Of a DNA stretch of 40,845 nucleotides, positions 1-9,206 are shown one piece after another. The notes beneath the pieces are model-generated. The model saw only the letters and a program-made list of their open reading frames with translations, was not told the origin of the DNA and searched no databases. The first letter of the stretch is position 1, and the number at the start of each line of letters is the position of its first letter. Made by a program: the position numbers and the translations under genes. Origin of the DNA: Phoronis australis (Eukaryota > Phoronida > Phoronidae); the NCBI GenBank assembly GCA_002633005.1, contig NMRA01000287.1:287393-328237 (forward strand). The letters run 5' to 3'.

Positions 1-345
1 TTAATCCCTCCCCACAAGCAATTCCCGTAGCAGAAGAAGGCGTAGAACTCCAAGGCTGATGTCCGTTCGACGACACACAGATAAGGTTCTTGTTGCGACT
101 TTTAGCACCACGGCCATATATGAGATCAACCTTGGGTAGTCGGATACCATCGTTGAATTCAACCAGTTGGGGAAAGGTCTGCCCTAAAATGCGTCTACGA
201 GCAAGCAGCTCAACACCAGACGACTATAGGCAGAGGGTTGGTTAGTGGTGCATGAACCAGCAACGTAATGTGCACGCTCATGAACCAAGACACCGGCGTG
301 GCCAGGTACGAATGAGATCACAGTATGATGAGGGGAGTTTCTTCA
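1..345 (-). pseudogene. Decayed open frames running off the left edge (RNase H-like or zinc-protease-like)
   Basis: Two overlapping frames on the minus strand look coding. One, about 345-186, contains VPGHAGVLVHERAHYVAGS. This resembles the last conserved block of LINE-type RNase H (VPGHxGVxGNExADxLA) with the Asn and the final Asp replaced by His. The same residues also make an HExxH motif (HERAH), so an M35-like zinc protease fragment is an alternative. The other frame is open from about 222 to the window edge and contains LPKVDLIYGRGAKSRNKN, which I do not recognise. The frames overlap, so a frameshift joins them or they come from different elements. The family assignment is weak. Confidence 0.3.
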
Positions 346-384
346 AAAGATATCCCAGTTAAATGGGAAATTTTCAGTCTACAT

Positions 385-615
385 CACTGTCGAGTATTCG
401 GATATTATCCCAGCGCATGATTTGTTGCTTTGACCACATATGCTCTGCTACTCCGATATTTCGTGTGTTTCAATAATATAGCCTTCCAGTAGTATTAGAA
501 TTTCATCGATGTGCGATTCACCGCAATCACAAGGGATTTGATGGATGACGTTCTTCTTTCTCCCATGCATGTCTTTGTAATTATTGTGGTCAGTCGTTGA
601 CCCAGGGTGTCTGAG
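385..615 (-). pseudogene. Relic of a GIY-YIG endonuclease domain, Penelope-like or similar retroelement
   Basis: Minus-strand translation gives GRKKNVIHQIPCDCGESHID, which matches the start of the GIY-YIG nuclease module of many retroelements (VVYxIPCxCGxxYIGETGR). After a frameshift near 460 comes VAEHMWSKQQIMRWDNIRIL, which matches the AEHxWxxxHxIxWDNxxIL block of the same module. The YIGETGR core has decayed to HIDEI, so the catalytic Tyr, Gly and Arg are lost. At least two frameshifts or stops separate the pieces. In Penelope-like elements this domain lies C-terminal to the reverse transcriptase, but no RT was found upstream (higher coordinates). The fragment is dead. Confidence 0.5.
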
Positions 616-617
616 CT

Positions 618-2587
618 ACAGTACACCGTTATTATAGTCCTGGCGCATGCATCATGTTTTCAGAGATTCCAGGTATTTATGGACTTTCATTCTGTAAGAT
701 CCTTCATGATGTTGTTGGGGATTTGATAAATTCCTCTGGTTAACCATCCATTTTGAATTTTGCACCTGCTTGTTAATTGGCCTCTAACTGTGATCACCAG
801 CACATCAATGGACGGCAGGCTGTAGTTAGTCTCCACTTCCATAGCGCTGTGCTGTTTCGGTGTTAAAGGGATCGCTTGTAGAACTCGCGGTCTGCTGCAA
901 TAGTATATTTTGAACATGGTTGGCCTCTGGGAAGTTGGTGTAGTTTATGATATGGGAGACGTGGCCAAGGAAGATATTCCACGGTTTAAAACCACCAAGA
1001 ATGTGACTTTATGGACTTGAAAATTGTATATTTGATCACCGGAAGTGTCAGTTCAGTGAGCACCCTCTGACACAACGTCAGCTGTACTGAAAAGTGGCTC
1101 TGTGGAAACATGATGAACGACATAGACTATTCCGTAAGTGGGCATCAAAGCGTATGCCTTGCTAGGAAGTATACCGATCACATCGCCACTTGCACACACC
1201 ATTATGCACCGTAATCAGTGACTTAACCCAAACAAGGCTTGTATGGGGTCAAGTCACTGGATAAGGGTTCCTTTGATTTTGTTTATTTCGTCGACTTTCA
1301 ATTTCTATAAATTGCAACTATTCAAGTGAAAGGTGGTCGCCATACTACGAAACAGTAAACTGAAAAGTGTTTCCCAGATTTCAACCAATGGGAATGAATG
1401 ATTGTTATGACGTCAGATTCATTACTTTAACCAAAGAGAAACCATGTTAAACAACATTATGCCTTTCGTAACGCTGTGAAAGAATGCATTTAGTAAGTTG
1501 AAGCAATACCAGGGCCAGGCCTATAAACACTAAATGTATTTCCTGTCGGCTAAATCCATTGCCATCACGGTAAGTAATATTAAGGGACGAATGGAAAACG
1601 TAAAAATACGGGTAAAAATTGCCGTCAATCGCAGAGGAGCCGTTATACTCGTGTCAGCGGGGAAAGAGGTACACAAGCAGAGATCATTAGGAAGCTCATA
1701 ACCCTATTGAGACTGAGCCAGCGTGAGGTACACACAAGTGAGTTGCTAATTCAACACAGGTTTTTCGTGACTCATCAATAACGATTCCGAAATCTTTAGT
1801 CGGAATGAGGCATTTCTTAACATAGCGAATGATGGGTATTGTCTGCTGTTTCTTTTCTAGTTATTTTCCGGCCATGTTAGTATATAAAAGTATCTGTAGT
1901 GGATCGACTCTGCAAGTGCATAGACAACCGTCGCGAGAGAGAACACATCGTGTTTCCAATACTAAAGCTGTTCACAAGAATGAGGGACGAAGACATTCGC
2001 CCATATGACAAGTGAATTGGTAAACAACATTATAATTGGCCAGCGGTCTTAGTCTTCCACAGCTGGGGTTGTTTTCATGACGTGACCTTACATTCTGATA
2101 TATAAATAACTACGTTCAATATATCACCAGAGATGACCACTTTAACGTTATCCCTTACAATCTTCTTAAGCACACGTTCGTCACTCAGATTACAATTAGA
2201 CATGCAGTTCTTCTACTACACGTTCGTAGTGGTTTTAGTTCTAGGTTCAGTGTCAACACTAGAGTCAATCCTTGATATAAAAGACCTAACATGGTCATCA
2301 CCCCAAACATTTATTTTGTATACTAGACCTTGTTTGATGCGTTGAATATCAACGTTGAATGCCGGTCAATCAGATGATATCTTACGCGCCATCTTGAGGT
2401 AACTTGTCAAAACTGCTAGGTTGTAGCGTTCAGGGCATTCACTTTTATCGTGCAAAATGGCACCGATATCTGCACGTTTATGATTAACTGAAACTAATAC
2501 TACGGATCAGGCGTCAAATCCAATAATGCAGCCGAGAAAATCTGTAGGTCTACCGTAACTTGAACACTTTTTGATAGATTTTTTTAA
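618..2587. other. Non-coding stretch, nothing convincing
   Basis: There is a 76-codon minus-strand open frame (687-917) with no recognisable motif; it may be more debris of the GIY-YIG element. There is also a 70-codon plus-strand frame (2133-2345) with a hydrophobic segment (FVVVLVLGSVS) resembling a signal peptide, but with no exon context or homologue I know. Otherwise I see no gene, repeat array or RNA. Confidence 0.5.
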
Positions 2588-2640
2588 CAGTGATATATAT
2601 TTATTGAAGGATACACAGAACATACAAAGAAATAATAACA

Positions 2641-2673
2641 AACCCAGAAACCGCGAAGCATTATATCTGGGTT
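2641..2673 (-). other. 3' UTR hairpin of LINE copy 1
   Basis: AACCCAGA (2641-2648) and TCTGGGTT (2666-2673) are perfect 8-bp inverted arms around a 17-nt loop, about 50 bp before the element's 3' end. The second LINE copy has the same arm sequence (34224-34250). Conserved 3' stem-loops in several LINE clades are recognised by their own RT; that role here is inferred. Confidence 0.6.
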
Positions 2674-2763
2674 GTAAACAATTCATAAATGAAACTCATA
2701 TACATAGAAGAATATACAATTAAGTAGTATCTAAAATAAGTATTCCAATACTTAGACATGCTA

Positions 2764-3177
2764 TTACAGATATATAAAAACAAAAATATGTACAGATTCA
2801 TGTAGGGAAATCAGATGCAACAATATTGATAAGCGGTGCATAAGGAATTCGTTGAGAAAGAAGACAAGGTTAGGATTACCATTCAGTAATAATGTAACTC
2901 TAGTAGGGATATTATTACAAGAATTGAGAGCGTTAACAATTGATTGGTTATCATTGAGTGCACGAAAGAGTGAGTCTCTCAGGGATTCGATGAGGGGACA
3001 TTTGAAGAAAATATGAGGATAAGATTGATGGTCACCACATTTACAGTTTGGAGAGACATTACTAAAGTTGTGCTTGAACTTATCAGAGTTGAGGAAAAGG
3101 CCACATCTTGATCTGTACAATGCTATTTCGTTATCGCGGGTAAGGGAGATTGAGTCAAGGGTGTTGAGTTATCAAAA
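2764..3177 (-). pseudogene. LINE copy 1 C-terminal zinc-knuckle region
   Basis: This is the last part of ORF2, ending at a stop at 2764. It contains YRSRCGLFLNSDKFKHNF and then CKCGDHQSYPHIFFKCP, a CxC...H...C zinc-knuckle-like motif found at the end of many LINE ORF2 proteins. The same block occurs at 34527-34922 (LHRSRCGLFLNNEKFRHNF). A frameshift near 3130-3178 separates it from the thumb region. Confidence 0.7.
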
Positions 3178-3891
3178 TTATGAAAAACAGTTATTATTAT
3201 TTATACTCGTAAAAGTGTTGCTTTCTTTAACAGAGACTGGAAGAAAATTCCAGTTGTTGATGCACATCATGACTGTAGACCTTTTGAATGCCTGACTGAA
3301 CGGAGGAATTGCATATGGGGTGGAGGATCTCAAATAACTTCGATGGCCTTGTCTAGTATATAGGTCAAATATTTTTTTGACAGACTCGTTGTTGACATTG
3401 TTTATTACCTTAAAAGTAAATGTGGTCATGTGAAGATTGCGTCGAGTAGACAGCTTGGGCCACTTGAGACTATTCAAAACCGTAACACTATTGGATCCTC
3501 TGTAAGCTCCGGTTATGAGTAAGGCGGCTTGATATTGTAACTTCTCCAAATGTTGGAGTGCACCAGTATTGGCAGACTGATATATAACATCACAATAATC
3601 AATGTGTGGAAGTACAAAGGATTTGAACAAAACTTCTAAATGTGTAGAATTCAGATGACGAGAGACAAGCTTAAGTGGGTTAATTAGTTCCTGAGTTTTC
3701 TGTACGAGCTCCCGAACGTGAGGGGTGAATGAGAGATTTTCATCTAACAGTATACCCAGATGTCTGTGCGACTGTTTTCTAGGAATGATTTCATCATTAA
3801 GTTTAAGTTCATAAGACGGGTCAACAAGGCAGAGAGCATTAATAGATTTGGAGAAGGTGAGGTCAACGCTTTTTTCTGGTTTAAAATTCAT
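3178..3891 (-). pseudogene. LINE copy 1 RT thumb and connection region
   Basis: This 237-codon frame begins [15 protein letters not shown], which follows the YADD box in related LINEs. It continues with HLGILLDENLSFTPH, FKSFVLPHIDYCDVIYQSA (thumb; the LPHxDYCD block is diagnostic) and LEKLQYQAALLITGAY with RR about 40 residues on. It ends in FTSINNNNCFS at a stop. Residue-for-residue it parallels the frame at 34886-35479, supporting one LINE family. Confidence 0.8.
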
Positions 3892-3906
3892 TCTCCATTC
3901 TTGTGA

Positions 3907-4182
3907 CTAATAGCTTAGTTTATTTAAGTCCTGTTGAAGCTGCAAAGAACATTCAGGGCTGCTCCCTGCGAAGGGGTAAAAAAGCGCCGTGTCATCTGCA
4001 TAAAGGTATGTGCTACAAGACAGGTTATCAGGAAGGTCATTAATATAAACCAAGAATAGAAGAGGGCCCAATACGCTACCCTGCGGTACACCTGCGTTTA
4101 CAAATCCAGGAGGGGATAAATTTGAAAGTACGTCGTCGACACGAACACTGTATGTTCTTTCGGAGAGATATGAGGTGTTCAT
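3907..4182 (-). pseudogene. LINE copy 1 reverse transcriptase, catalytic core
   Basis: This 91-codon frame contains the RT motif [13 protein letters not shown] and the catalytic box YADDTALF, both intact. It is followed by the LQxDLNKL helix. A stop after LNKLSY ends the frame, where related proteins continue with a Trp-rich segment. The core residues look functional but the ORF is broken on both sides. Confidence 0.8.
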
Positions 4183-4472
4183 GTTTAAAAGATTACCAGT
4201 AATGCCATAGGATCGAAGTTTGTGAAGTAGAAGGTCGTGAGGGACACAATCGAAAGCAGAAGCTATATCTAAAAAATGAACCTGACACTCTCGCCCTTCT
4301 CAAAATGTAAATGAATCTCATGTACTATTTCAACAAGTTGTGTCACGGTGCTGTTCCCACGCAAAAAACCAAATTGACGATAATAGACCAAATTGTTTTG
4401 TTTGAGAAATGTAAGAATACTTTGAGCAATGATTTGATAGATTCTACAGCACAGATGGAGGAGACTGGGCAA
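4183..4472 (-). pseudogene. LINE copy 1 reverse transcriptase, N-terminal part
   Basis: This is the start of the surviving RT domain. It reads ...ILTFLKQNNLVYYRQFGFLRGNSTVTQL, where QFGFxxGxST is the RT block shared by CR1/Jockey-like LINEs. Then, after a +1/-1 frameshift near 4272-4280, comes [20 protein letters not shown], which carries the first catalytic Asp (motif A, LDIASAFD). The frame before 4472 is lost, so the usual pre-RT and endonuclease regions are absent. The TTG codon opening the longest frame is not a genuine start. Confidence 0.75.
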
Positions 4473-4480
4473 AAGTTAAC

Positions 4481-5246
4481 ATTATGCAAGCGCAGCCAAT
4501 ACTCCGTACGTACCTTCGTTACATGTACATATAGAATGTATTAAGGGTCTGATATACGGAGCGACTTTACGCAGTCTCTAGCTCCACAAAACCACGGTGA
4601 CTAATGGTTTGCCAATCAAGCTTTATTTCAACTTTGATCGAAACATTTTGCAACGTTTGACGGAATATCGCCATAAACAACAAACGACAAGAAATCATCT
4701 AGCACAAAATCTTAACAATAGGGTTTTAAGAGAAGTCAACATAACAGAAAAAATACACCATCAACTATTTTTGAGTATTACCTGAACATTTGGAGGAATA
4801 TCAACTAAGAGTAAATTAAAAAAAATGTTCTTAAAGCAAGGAACCATTGAACGTCATACAAACGGAAAATGTCAGACATGTTAAACCATCCGGTTCAAGA
4901 AAAAGCAATGTTAGGTTTTTGAAACAATGTGCAGCTTGATCACCTTGCTGAACAATTTATTTTCTGCCTTCGTGACGTTTGCTGTACTGTTACTCGGTGG
5001 GACTGTCCCAATGAAAATTGGAACAGAGGTTGGCTCTTGTGTATGAAGCATTAACCGGTGGTGGAGATAGTCGCCTTCGCAAGAAACGCTGTCCACAGTA
5101 TGATTGTGCTTGGAATATTTTTGCATCCAGCTGACACTACAAGAAGGGGTCAAAGCCATGTACGTTTAATAATAAATTTTTGACAAACTATGGTTTGAAT
5201 CAGACCAACATACATGTAAGGCTTACGTGTGCTTTGCCAAGTATGC
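4481..5246. other. Non-coding stretch between LINE and Gypsy element
   Basis: An 82-codon minus-strand frame (4911-5159) with four cysteines contains CEGDYLHHRLMLHTQEPT. I recognise no family and see no clear splice sites, so I do not call it a gene. Nothing else stands out. Confidence 0.4.
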
Positions 5247-5391
5247 TGTAAATTGTTCGCATGTCAGTACAGTAGGTGCGACGATGTTGTCTGATATGTT
5301 CAACGGCTTACTTAAATGTAACTGACCACCACTGTGTCAAGAACCGGAAAATGTTTATTGTTGTGCTCCGATGAACAATACAATACGAACA
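5247..5391 (-). repeat. 3' LTR of the Gypsy element (145 bp)
   Basis: This is the partner of the copy at 9063-9206, with the same TGT...ACA ends. The visible divergence between the two LTRs (about 8-10 percent by eye) means the insertion is old, which agrees with the decayed ORFs. Confidence 0.8.
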
Positions 5392-5395
5392 TATA

Positions 5396-5408
5396 CACAT
5401 CCCCTTTA
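5396..5408 (-). other. Polypurine-tract-like sequence
   Basis: The minus strand reads AAGTAAAGGGGATGTG just upstream of the 3' LTR, where plus-strand priming would occur. The match is short, so the call is moderate. Confidence 0.4.
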
Positions 5409-5496
5409 CTTAAAACCTTTTTCAACTGAACCTCTAAAGTCCTAAGTTGTAAACAAGCCGTACTGTACTAAAAGTCTTTCCACTACCCTAGTAAAC

Positions 5497-5553
<57 letters not shown>
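5497..5553. repeat. (CTAA)n microsatellite
   Basis: About 14 perfect copies of CTAA lie between the integrase tail and the 3' LTR of the Gypsy element. Confidence 0.95.
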
Positions 5554-5566
5554 AGTGAACTAGTGC

Positions 5567-6396
5567 GTCTTATAGTCTTCCAGATATTTGGGTGAGTTAA
5601 CCACTCTTCCCGCCCGCGTTAGAATTCGAAACCTTTCTGGAGATTCTAGCGACGGTGACGGAGGTTCCGCTGTACTGGTGTCCCTAGTTGCTTGCCTATC
5701 CGATGGTACAGTTAACTCAGGAGTCGGGGCTTTGACAGGTTCGTGATACGGACGAAGGACGTGTCTGTAGCAACGAAGTAAGTCCTGACCGCACTCAACT
5801 GAATAAGACCTATTGGTCAGCTGCTTATGTACTTACGCATCTTTCCATTGTGCAAGACGAGAGCTAAAGTCCCTAGCTAGGACTGGTGTTCCTTCCTCAA
5901 TGGGTTCAAGAGGCCTAGTGTTCTTGTTGTAAGACTTAGCTACTTGTTTTCTCCACTTCTCTTTTTCTATCCTGTTTCTTAGAGAACGGCCATCTATTTT
6001 CAACAACGACGGCAACGGTGTTCTCGTGGATCTTCCCAACAACCGCTCTATGGGGCTCGTTGAAAAGGTAGCTGTAGGAGTATTACGGTATTCTAGTAAG
6101 CCTAACTGGAGATCACTAGACCTCTTCAGTAATCTTTTCGCAATTTTGACCGCCGATTCTGCTTTTCCATTAGAGCGGTGGTGGTGCGGTGACGACGAAG
6201 AGTGATGGAAGCTCCACGCTTTGCTGAACTCAGCAAACTCTCTGGACATGAACTGGGCTGTATTGTCGCTTTGGAGGAAATGTGGAACTCCTAAACGCGC
6301 AAATACGCGTTTCAACGTGTTTACCGTGGTACTCACAGTAGTATTTTTCAGCTTTTCCAACTCTAGATAATCTGAATGATAGTCCCTAATGACCAA
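5567..6396 (-). pseudogene. Gypsy integrase core and C-terminal tail
   Basis: The catalytic core starts at IRDYHSDYLELEKL (first Asp) and continues to LQSDNTAQFMSREFAEF (second Asp; Gly of SDNGxQF changed to Thr) and RSNGKAESAVKIAKRLLKRS (catalytic Glu). Then come LLEYRNTPTATFSTSPIERL and the basic tail. A stop near 5831 interrupts the C-terminal domain, which resumes as NRSYSVECGQDLLRCYRHVL and a proline-rich tail to about 5567. All three DDE residues are present, but the ORF is broken. Confidence 0.8.
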
Positions 6397-6558
6397 GTAA
6401 TCAACACCCGCATGTGACAGAAGAACGAACCCAACTTTAATCCATGGCTGATCCGGGATCGAGTGTTGGAGTAGCTCAACTGCGGAGTTGCGTGGAGCAT
6501 CTCTTTGACACGAGTTACTTTGTTAGATGATGCGATGTATGTCTTTAGTTATACCGGG

Positions 6559-6828
6559 TCAAAAGATTGTTCGTCGAGCTCGTCGCAGTGTTGAAGCTAG
6601 CCCCTGATGGCTGGCGTGTAGCAGACTCAACATGTGATTTCGCAAATATTTCGGAATCACAATCTGATTCCCCTTGATCACCAAACCGTGATGTATAGCC
6701 AGTTCGGAACGAACTGACCGAAATGGTGCCAAGTCATCAGTGCACTCTCGCCAATGCGAGAAGAAGCTTTGGCATAAGTTTTGAAGTTCTTCGTCGTCCT
6801 TTGTATGTTTGCGCACCCACTCTAGCAT
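6559..6828 (-). pseudogene. Gypsy integrase, N-terminal zinc-binding region
   Basis: This 89-codon frame reads ...LVIKGNQIVIPKYLRNHMLS then LLHASHQGLASTLRRARRTIF. That matches the GxRIVIPxxLRxxxLxxLHxxHxGxxxxKxRAR block before the Gypsy integrase core. A frameshift follows, and the link to the core (6400-6560) is unreadable. Confidence 0.7.
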
Positions 6829-6839
6829 CGGATCTACAA

Positions 6840-7126
6840 GTGGTGGATCAGCGGTGATCGTGGCTTTTCAATGAAGGAAAAAACACGGTCGTAATTAATG
6901 TCTATCGCCGTCATTATACTCCAGCACCTTGTCGATACTAATTTCGTTCACCAACTTTTGATACGCTTCTTGCAGGTCAGTTCCCCACACAAAACTAGCT
7001 TTCGGAGCTTGTAGAAGACGACGTAGTGGTTCGCACTCAGCCGATAAGTTCGGAATGAACTTAGACATGTAATTATCATGTCCCAGGAATTAGTGTACTT
7101 GGTCACCATCTTTGGGTGGGGGCATT
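6840..7126 (-). pseudogene. Gypsy RT connection/RNase H remnant
   Basis: This lies between the RT frame and the integrase. The minus-strand frames are short and shifted (for example 6948-7130), with only faint similarity to the region after the RT where relatives have an FIPNLS-type motif and RNase H. About 120 codons remain where a full RNase H plus linker would need more, so part of the domain appears to be deleted. Confidence 0.45.
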
Positions 7127-8491
7127 TCACGAATGGCCTTGACCTTCTCCGGATTCGGCTTGACCCCCTTTGCGGTCAATACATGCCCAATATAGGGGAG
7201 TTCTTCCTTTGACACATTTCCTTCTGTTAAGTTTAAGACCAGACTCTCGAGCGCGCAGTAGCAGTAGCTTTAAATTTTGATCATGGTCCGCACGGTCACA
7301 ACCATCAATAAGTATGTCGTCTGCAACGACCGTTACCCCCTTTAAGTCATGTAGAACCTGGGGAAGTCGCCTCTGAAATTCTTCTGGGGACGTCGAAAGA
7401 CCGAAAGGCATTCGCAGCCATTTGTACTGCCCTCCTGGTCCCCAGAGTGTGGTAAGCTCCGCCGACCTGTCACTAAGGCGTACTTGCAGAAATCCGCCGC
7501 GAGCATCACACAGAGAAGAATGTTTCGCTCCTGCGAGTTCAGGCAAAACATCTTCGATACAGGGCATAGTGAAATGGTTGCGTTTTAGAGCTGAATTCAG
7601 ATTTTTGGGGTCTAGGCACAAACGTGTCTGACCGTTCGCTTTTCGGACCGGTTGGGCGTGACTGATCCATTCGGTAGGATGGTCTATCTTAGTTATAATG
7701 CCGTGCTCCTCCAACTCGTTGAGTTTCTTTTGCACGTCGGCTTTCATAGACAAAGGAATTTTGCGAGGTTTAACCTGCACCGGTCGTACCTGCTCATCTA
7801 ACTCTATGTGGTATTCCCCAGGAAGCGTCCCGAGGCAGGTAAACACGTCTGAGAATTCTTCCAGAAGGGTATCCAAATCTTCCTGAACTAGATTGACGCT
7901 TTCGCTCACTGTGACGAGACCATAGTCGACACACAATTTGCCCGATAGCAAACTGGGCTGTTTGGTATCTACCACCAAACACTGGAACTCTCGGTCACTC
8001 CCATTAACTGTAGTTCGCAGCTTGCACGCCCCCAACGGTTTTAGTTTCGTGTTATTGTACACTTCAATGGTATGCGGAGTTGGTATCAACGCTGGGCTTC
8101 CCAATGTTTTATAGTCGGCATAGGCTAGAGTGTTAGTAGTTGCTCCCAAATCCATTTTGAATTTTAAGCTCGTTTTGCCCTCGAGGCACTGTATGGGCAA
8201 GTGCGCAAACCATTTGCGACCACAACGGGATTGTGAAACATTAATCAGGTAGGCTTCCTCACCGGAGGGCGCAGAAAAATTTTCTGTGTCTGACTGGAGA
8301 AAATGATTCGCCTGATCATTACTTTGTTTTGCTCTGGGGCAGCAGGCGGCATAGTAGTTACGGCGGTTACAGTTGTGGCACGTTTTACCGTATGCCGGCA
8401 ACGTCGGCATGATTAGTTGCACAATTGCCACACACTTGTGGCTGCTGAGTTGATGATCCTTTCTTAGGTTTTGCATAGGTTTTAATCGCAT
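7127..8491 (-). pseudogene. pol: Gypsy zinc knuckle, protease and reverse transcriptase frame
   Basis: This is a 454-codon open frame. Near residue 40 is a nucleocapsid knuckle CHNCNRRNYYAACC, with the CCHC histidine replaced by tyrosine. Near residue 115 the aspartic-protease box reads MDLGATTN instead of D-S/T-G-A. RT follows from about residue 220: PRKIPLSMKADVQKKL, RLCLDPKNLN, MPFGLSTSPEEFQRRL, and the catalytic box VVADDILIDG, intact in the VADD form common in mag-like Gypsy elements. The frame ends before the RNase H domain. Both the knuckle and the protease box have lost key residues, so the polyprotein would be unprocessed even if made. Confidence 0.8.
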
Positions 8492-8499
8492 TTAACGCT

Positions 8500-9045
8500 T
8501 CATCCTTGCGGACACTTTTCAGGTCTAAAGCGCGGCCTCATCTGCGCGACATATTCTTAACGCCTGATCCAATGTAATGGCTAACTCTTCAAAAAGTTTT
8601 CTTCTCGTTCTTTCATTGTCGTTACCTAATAACAATGCTTATAGTATCATGCGGTCGTACATCTCAGAGGGGAACGCGCAGTCACGCGCTATCGCGTGCA
8701 GTTCAGTTAGGTAGTCGTCTATTGACCTACTGCCTTGACGTAAAGTGAGTAATTTATGTGTCTGGGCCACAACGTTTATCCGCGGTTTACAAACCCTGTA
8801 GGCTTTCCCAGTACCTTTGCTAGGTCTTCTTTGTCTGATTCTGCTTCCCATTCGAAAGAGTAAAATATATCATTCCCATATTCACCTATTGTTCTCAGAA
8901 GCAGAGCCACTTTGACTTTGTTCGCTGCATAGTCTCGGTTTGTGGCTGTAAAGAAAATTCCGAAATTCCTCCGAAATCTTTTCTATTGTTCCGGCAGGTT
9001 TTCACCCTGTTTCAAGGGTTCGGGCGATAGAAACTTATCCGACAT
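8500..9045 (-). pseudogene. gag: Gypsy gag, broken
   Basis: The start ATG at 9045 gives MSDKFLSPEPLKQGENLPEQ, then an in-frame TAG at 8985-8983 where relatives have a tryptophan. The frame then continues KRFRRNFGIFFTAT. A frameshift near 8815 leads into CKPRINVVAQTHKLLTLRQG and SIDDYLTELHAIARDCAF, the conserved capsid-like region of mag-type Gypsy gags. After MYDRMIL another stop falls where an Arg codon is expected. Gag assembles the virus-like particle and packages RNA; this copy cannot. Confidence 0.75.
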
Positions 9046-9062
9046 TCCTCACTCGGGCACCA
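9046..9062 (-). other. Primer-binding-site-like sequence
   Basis: Directly after the 5' LTR the minus strand reads TGGTGCCCGAGTGAGGA, the position and TGG start expected of a tRNA primer-binding site. I could not assign the tRNA. The gag ATG follows with no gap (9045-9043). Confidence 0.55.
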
Positions 9063-9206
9063 TGTAAATTGTTTGGGTGTCAGTGCAGTAGTCGCGACGA
9101 TGTTGTCTCACATGTTCAACCGCTACTTAAATGTAACTGACCACCATTGTGTCAAGAACCGGAAACTGTTTATTGTTGTGCTCCGATGAACAATACAATA
9201 CGAACA
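9063..9206 (-). repeat. 5' LTR of the Gypsy element (144 bp)
   Basis: It reads TGTTCGTATT...CAATTTACA on the minus strand and matches 5247-5391 over its whole length with about a dozen differences. An AATAAA occurs inside (ACAATAAACA). It is unusually short for a Gypsy LTR. Confidence 0.8.

Larger units (their letters stand above)
2588..4480 (-). mobile_element. LINE copy 1, 5'-truncated non-LTR retrotransposon
   Basis: The element reads on the minus strand from the RT finger region (about 4480) to a 3' end near 2588. Its ORF2 is broken into at least four frames. The 3' UTR carries an 8-bp-arm hairpin (2641-2673), an AATAAA signal (about 2600, minus) and a short A-run before the flank. Endonuclease and ORF1 are missing, the usual outcome of 5' truncation during target-primed reverse transcription. 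The RT signature ([19 protein letters not shown], then YADDTALF) and the HLGILLDENLSFTPH block are typical of the CR1/Jockey group of LINEs. The clade is not settled by eye. It is a diverged relative of the copy at 34185-35860. Confidence 0.85.
5247..9206 (-). mobile_element. Ty3/Gypsy LTR retrotransposon, complete in outline but decayed
   Basis: The element is about 3.96 kb in minus orientation. Near-identical LTRs of about 145 bp bound it (9063-9206 is the 5' LTR, 5247-5391 the 3' LTR), each starting TGTTCG and ending TTTACA. Next to the 5' LTR is a primer-binding-site-like TGG sequence, and next to the 3' LTR a purine tract. The order gag, protease, RT, RNase H, integrase is the Ty3/Gypsy order. 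Frames are interrupted at least six times. I could not find a clean target-site duplication (left flank GTATGC, right flank TATAAACT). TATA occurs just outside the TG end at both LTRs, so the outer edge may lie 4 bp further out. Confidence 0.85.

Noticed and set aside
2133-2345. 70-codon plus-strand frame with a signal-peptide-like hydrophobic run
   Set aside because: No homologue known, no splice or promoter context; AT-rich chance frame.
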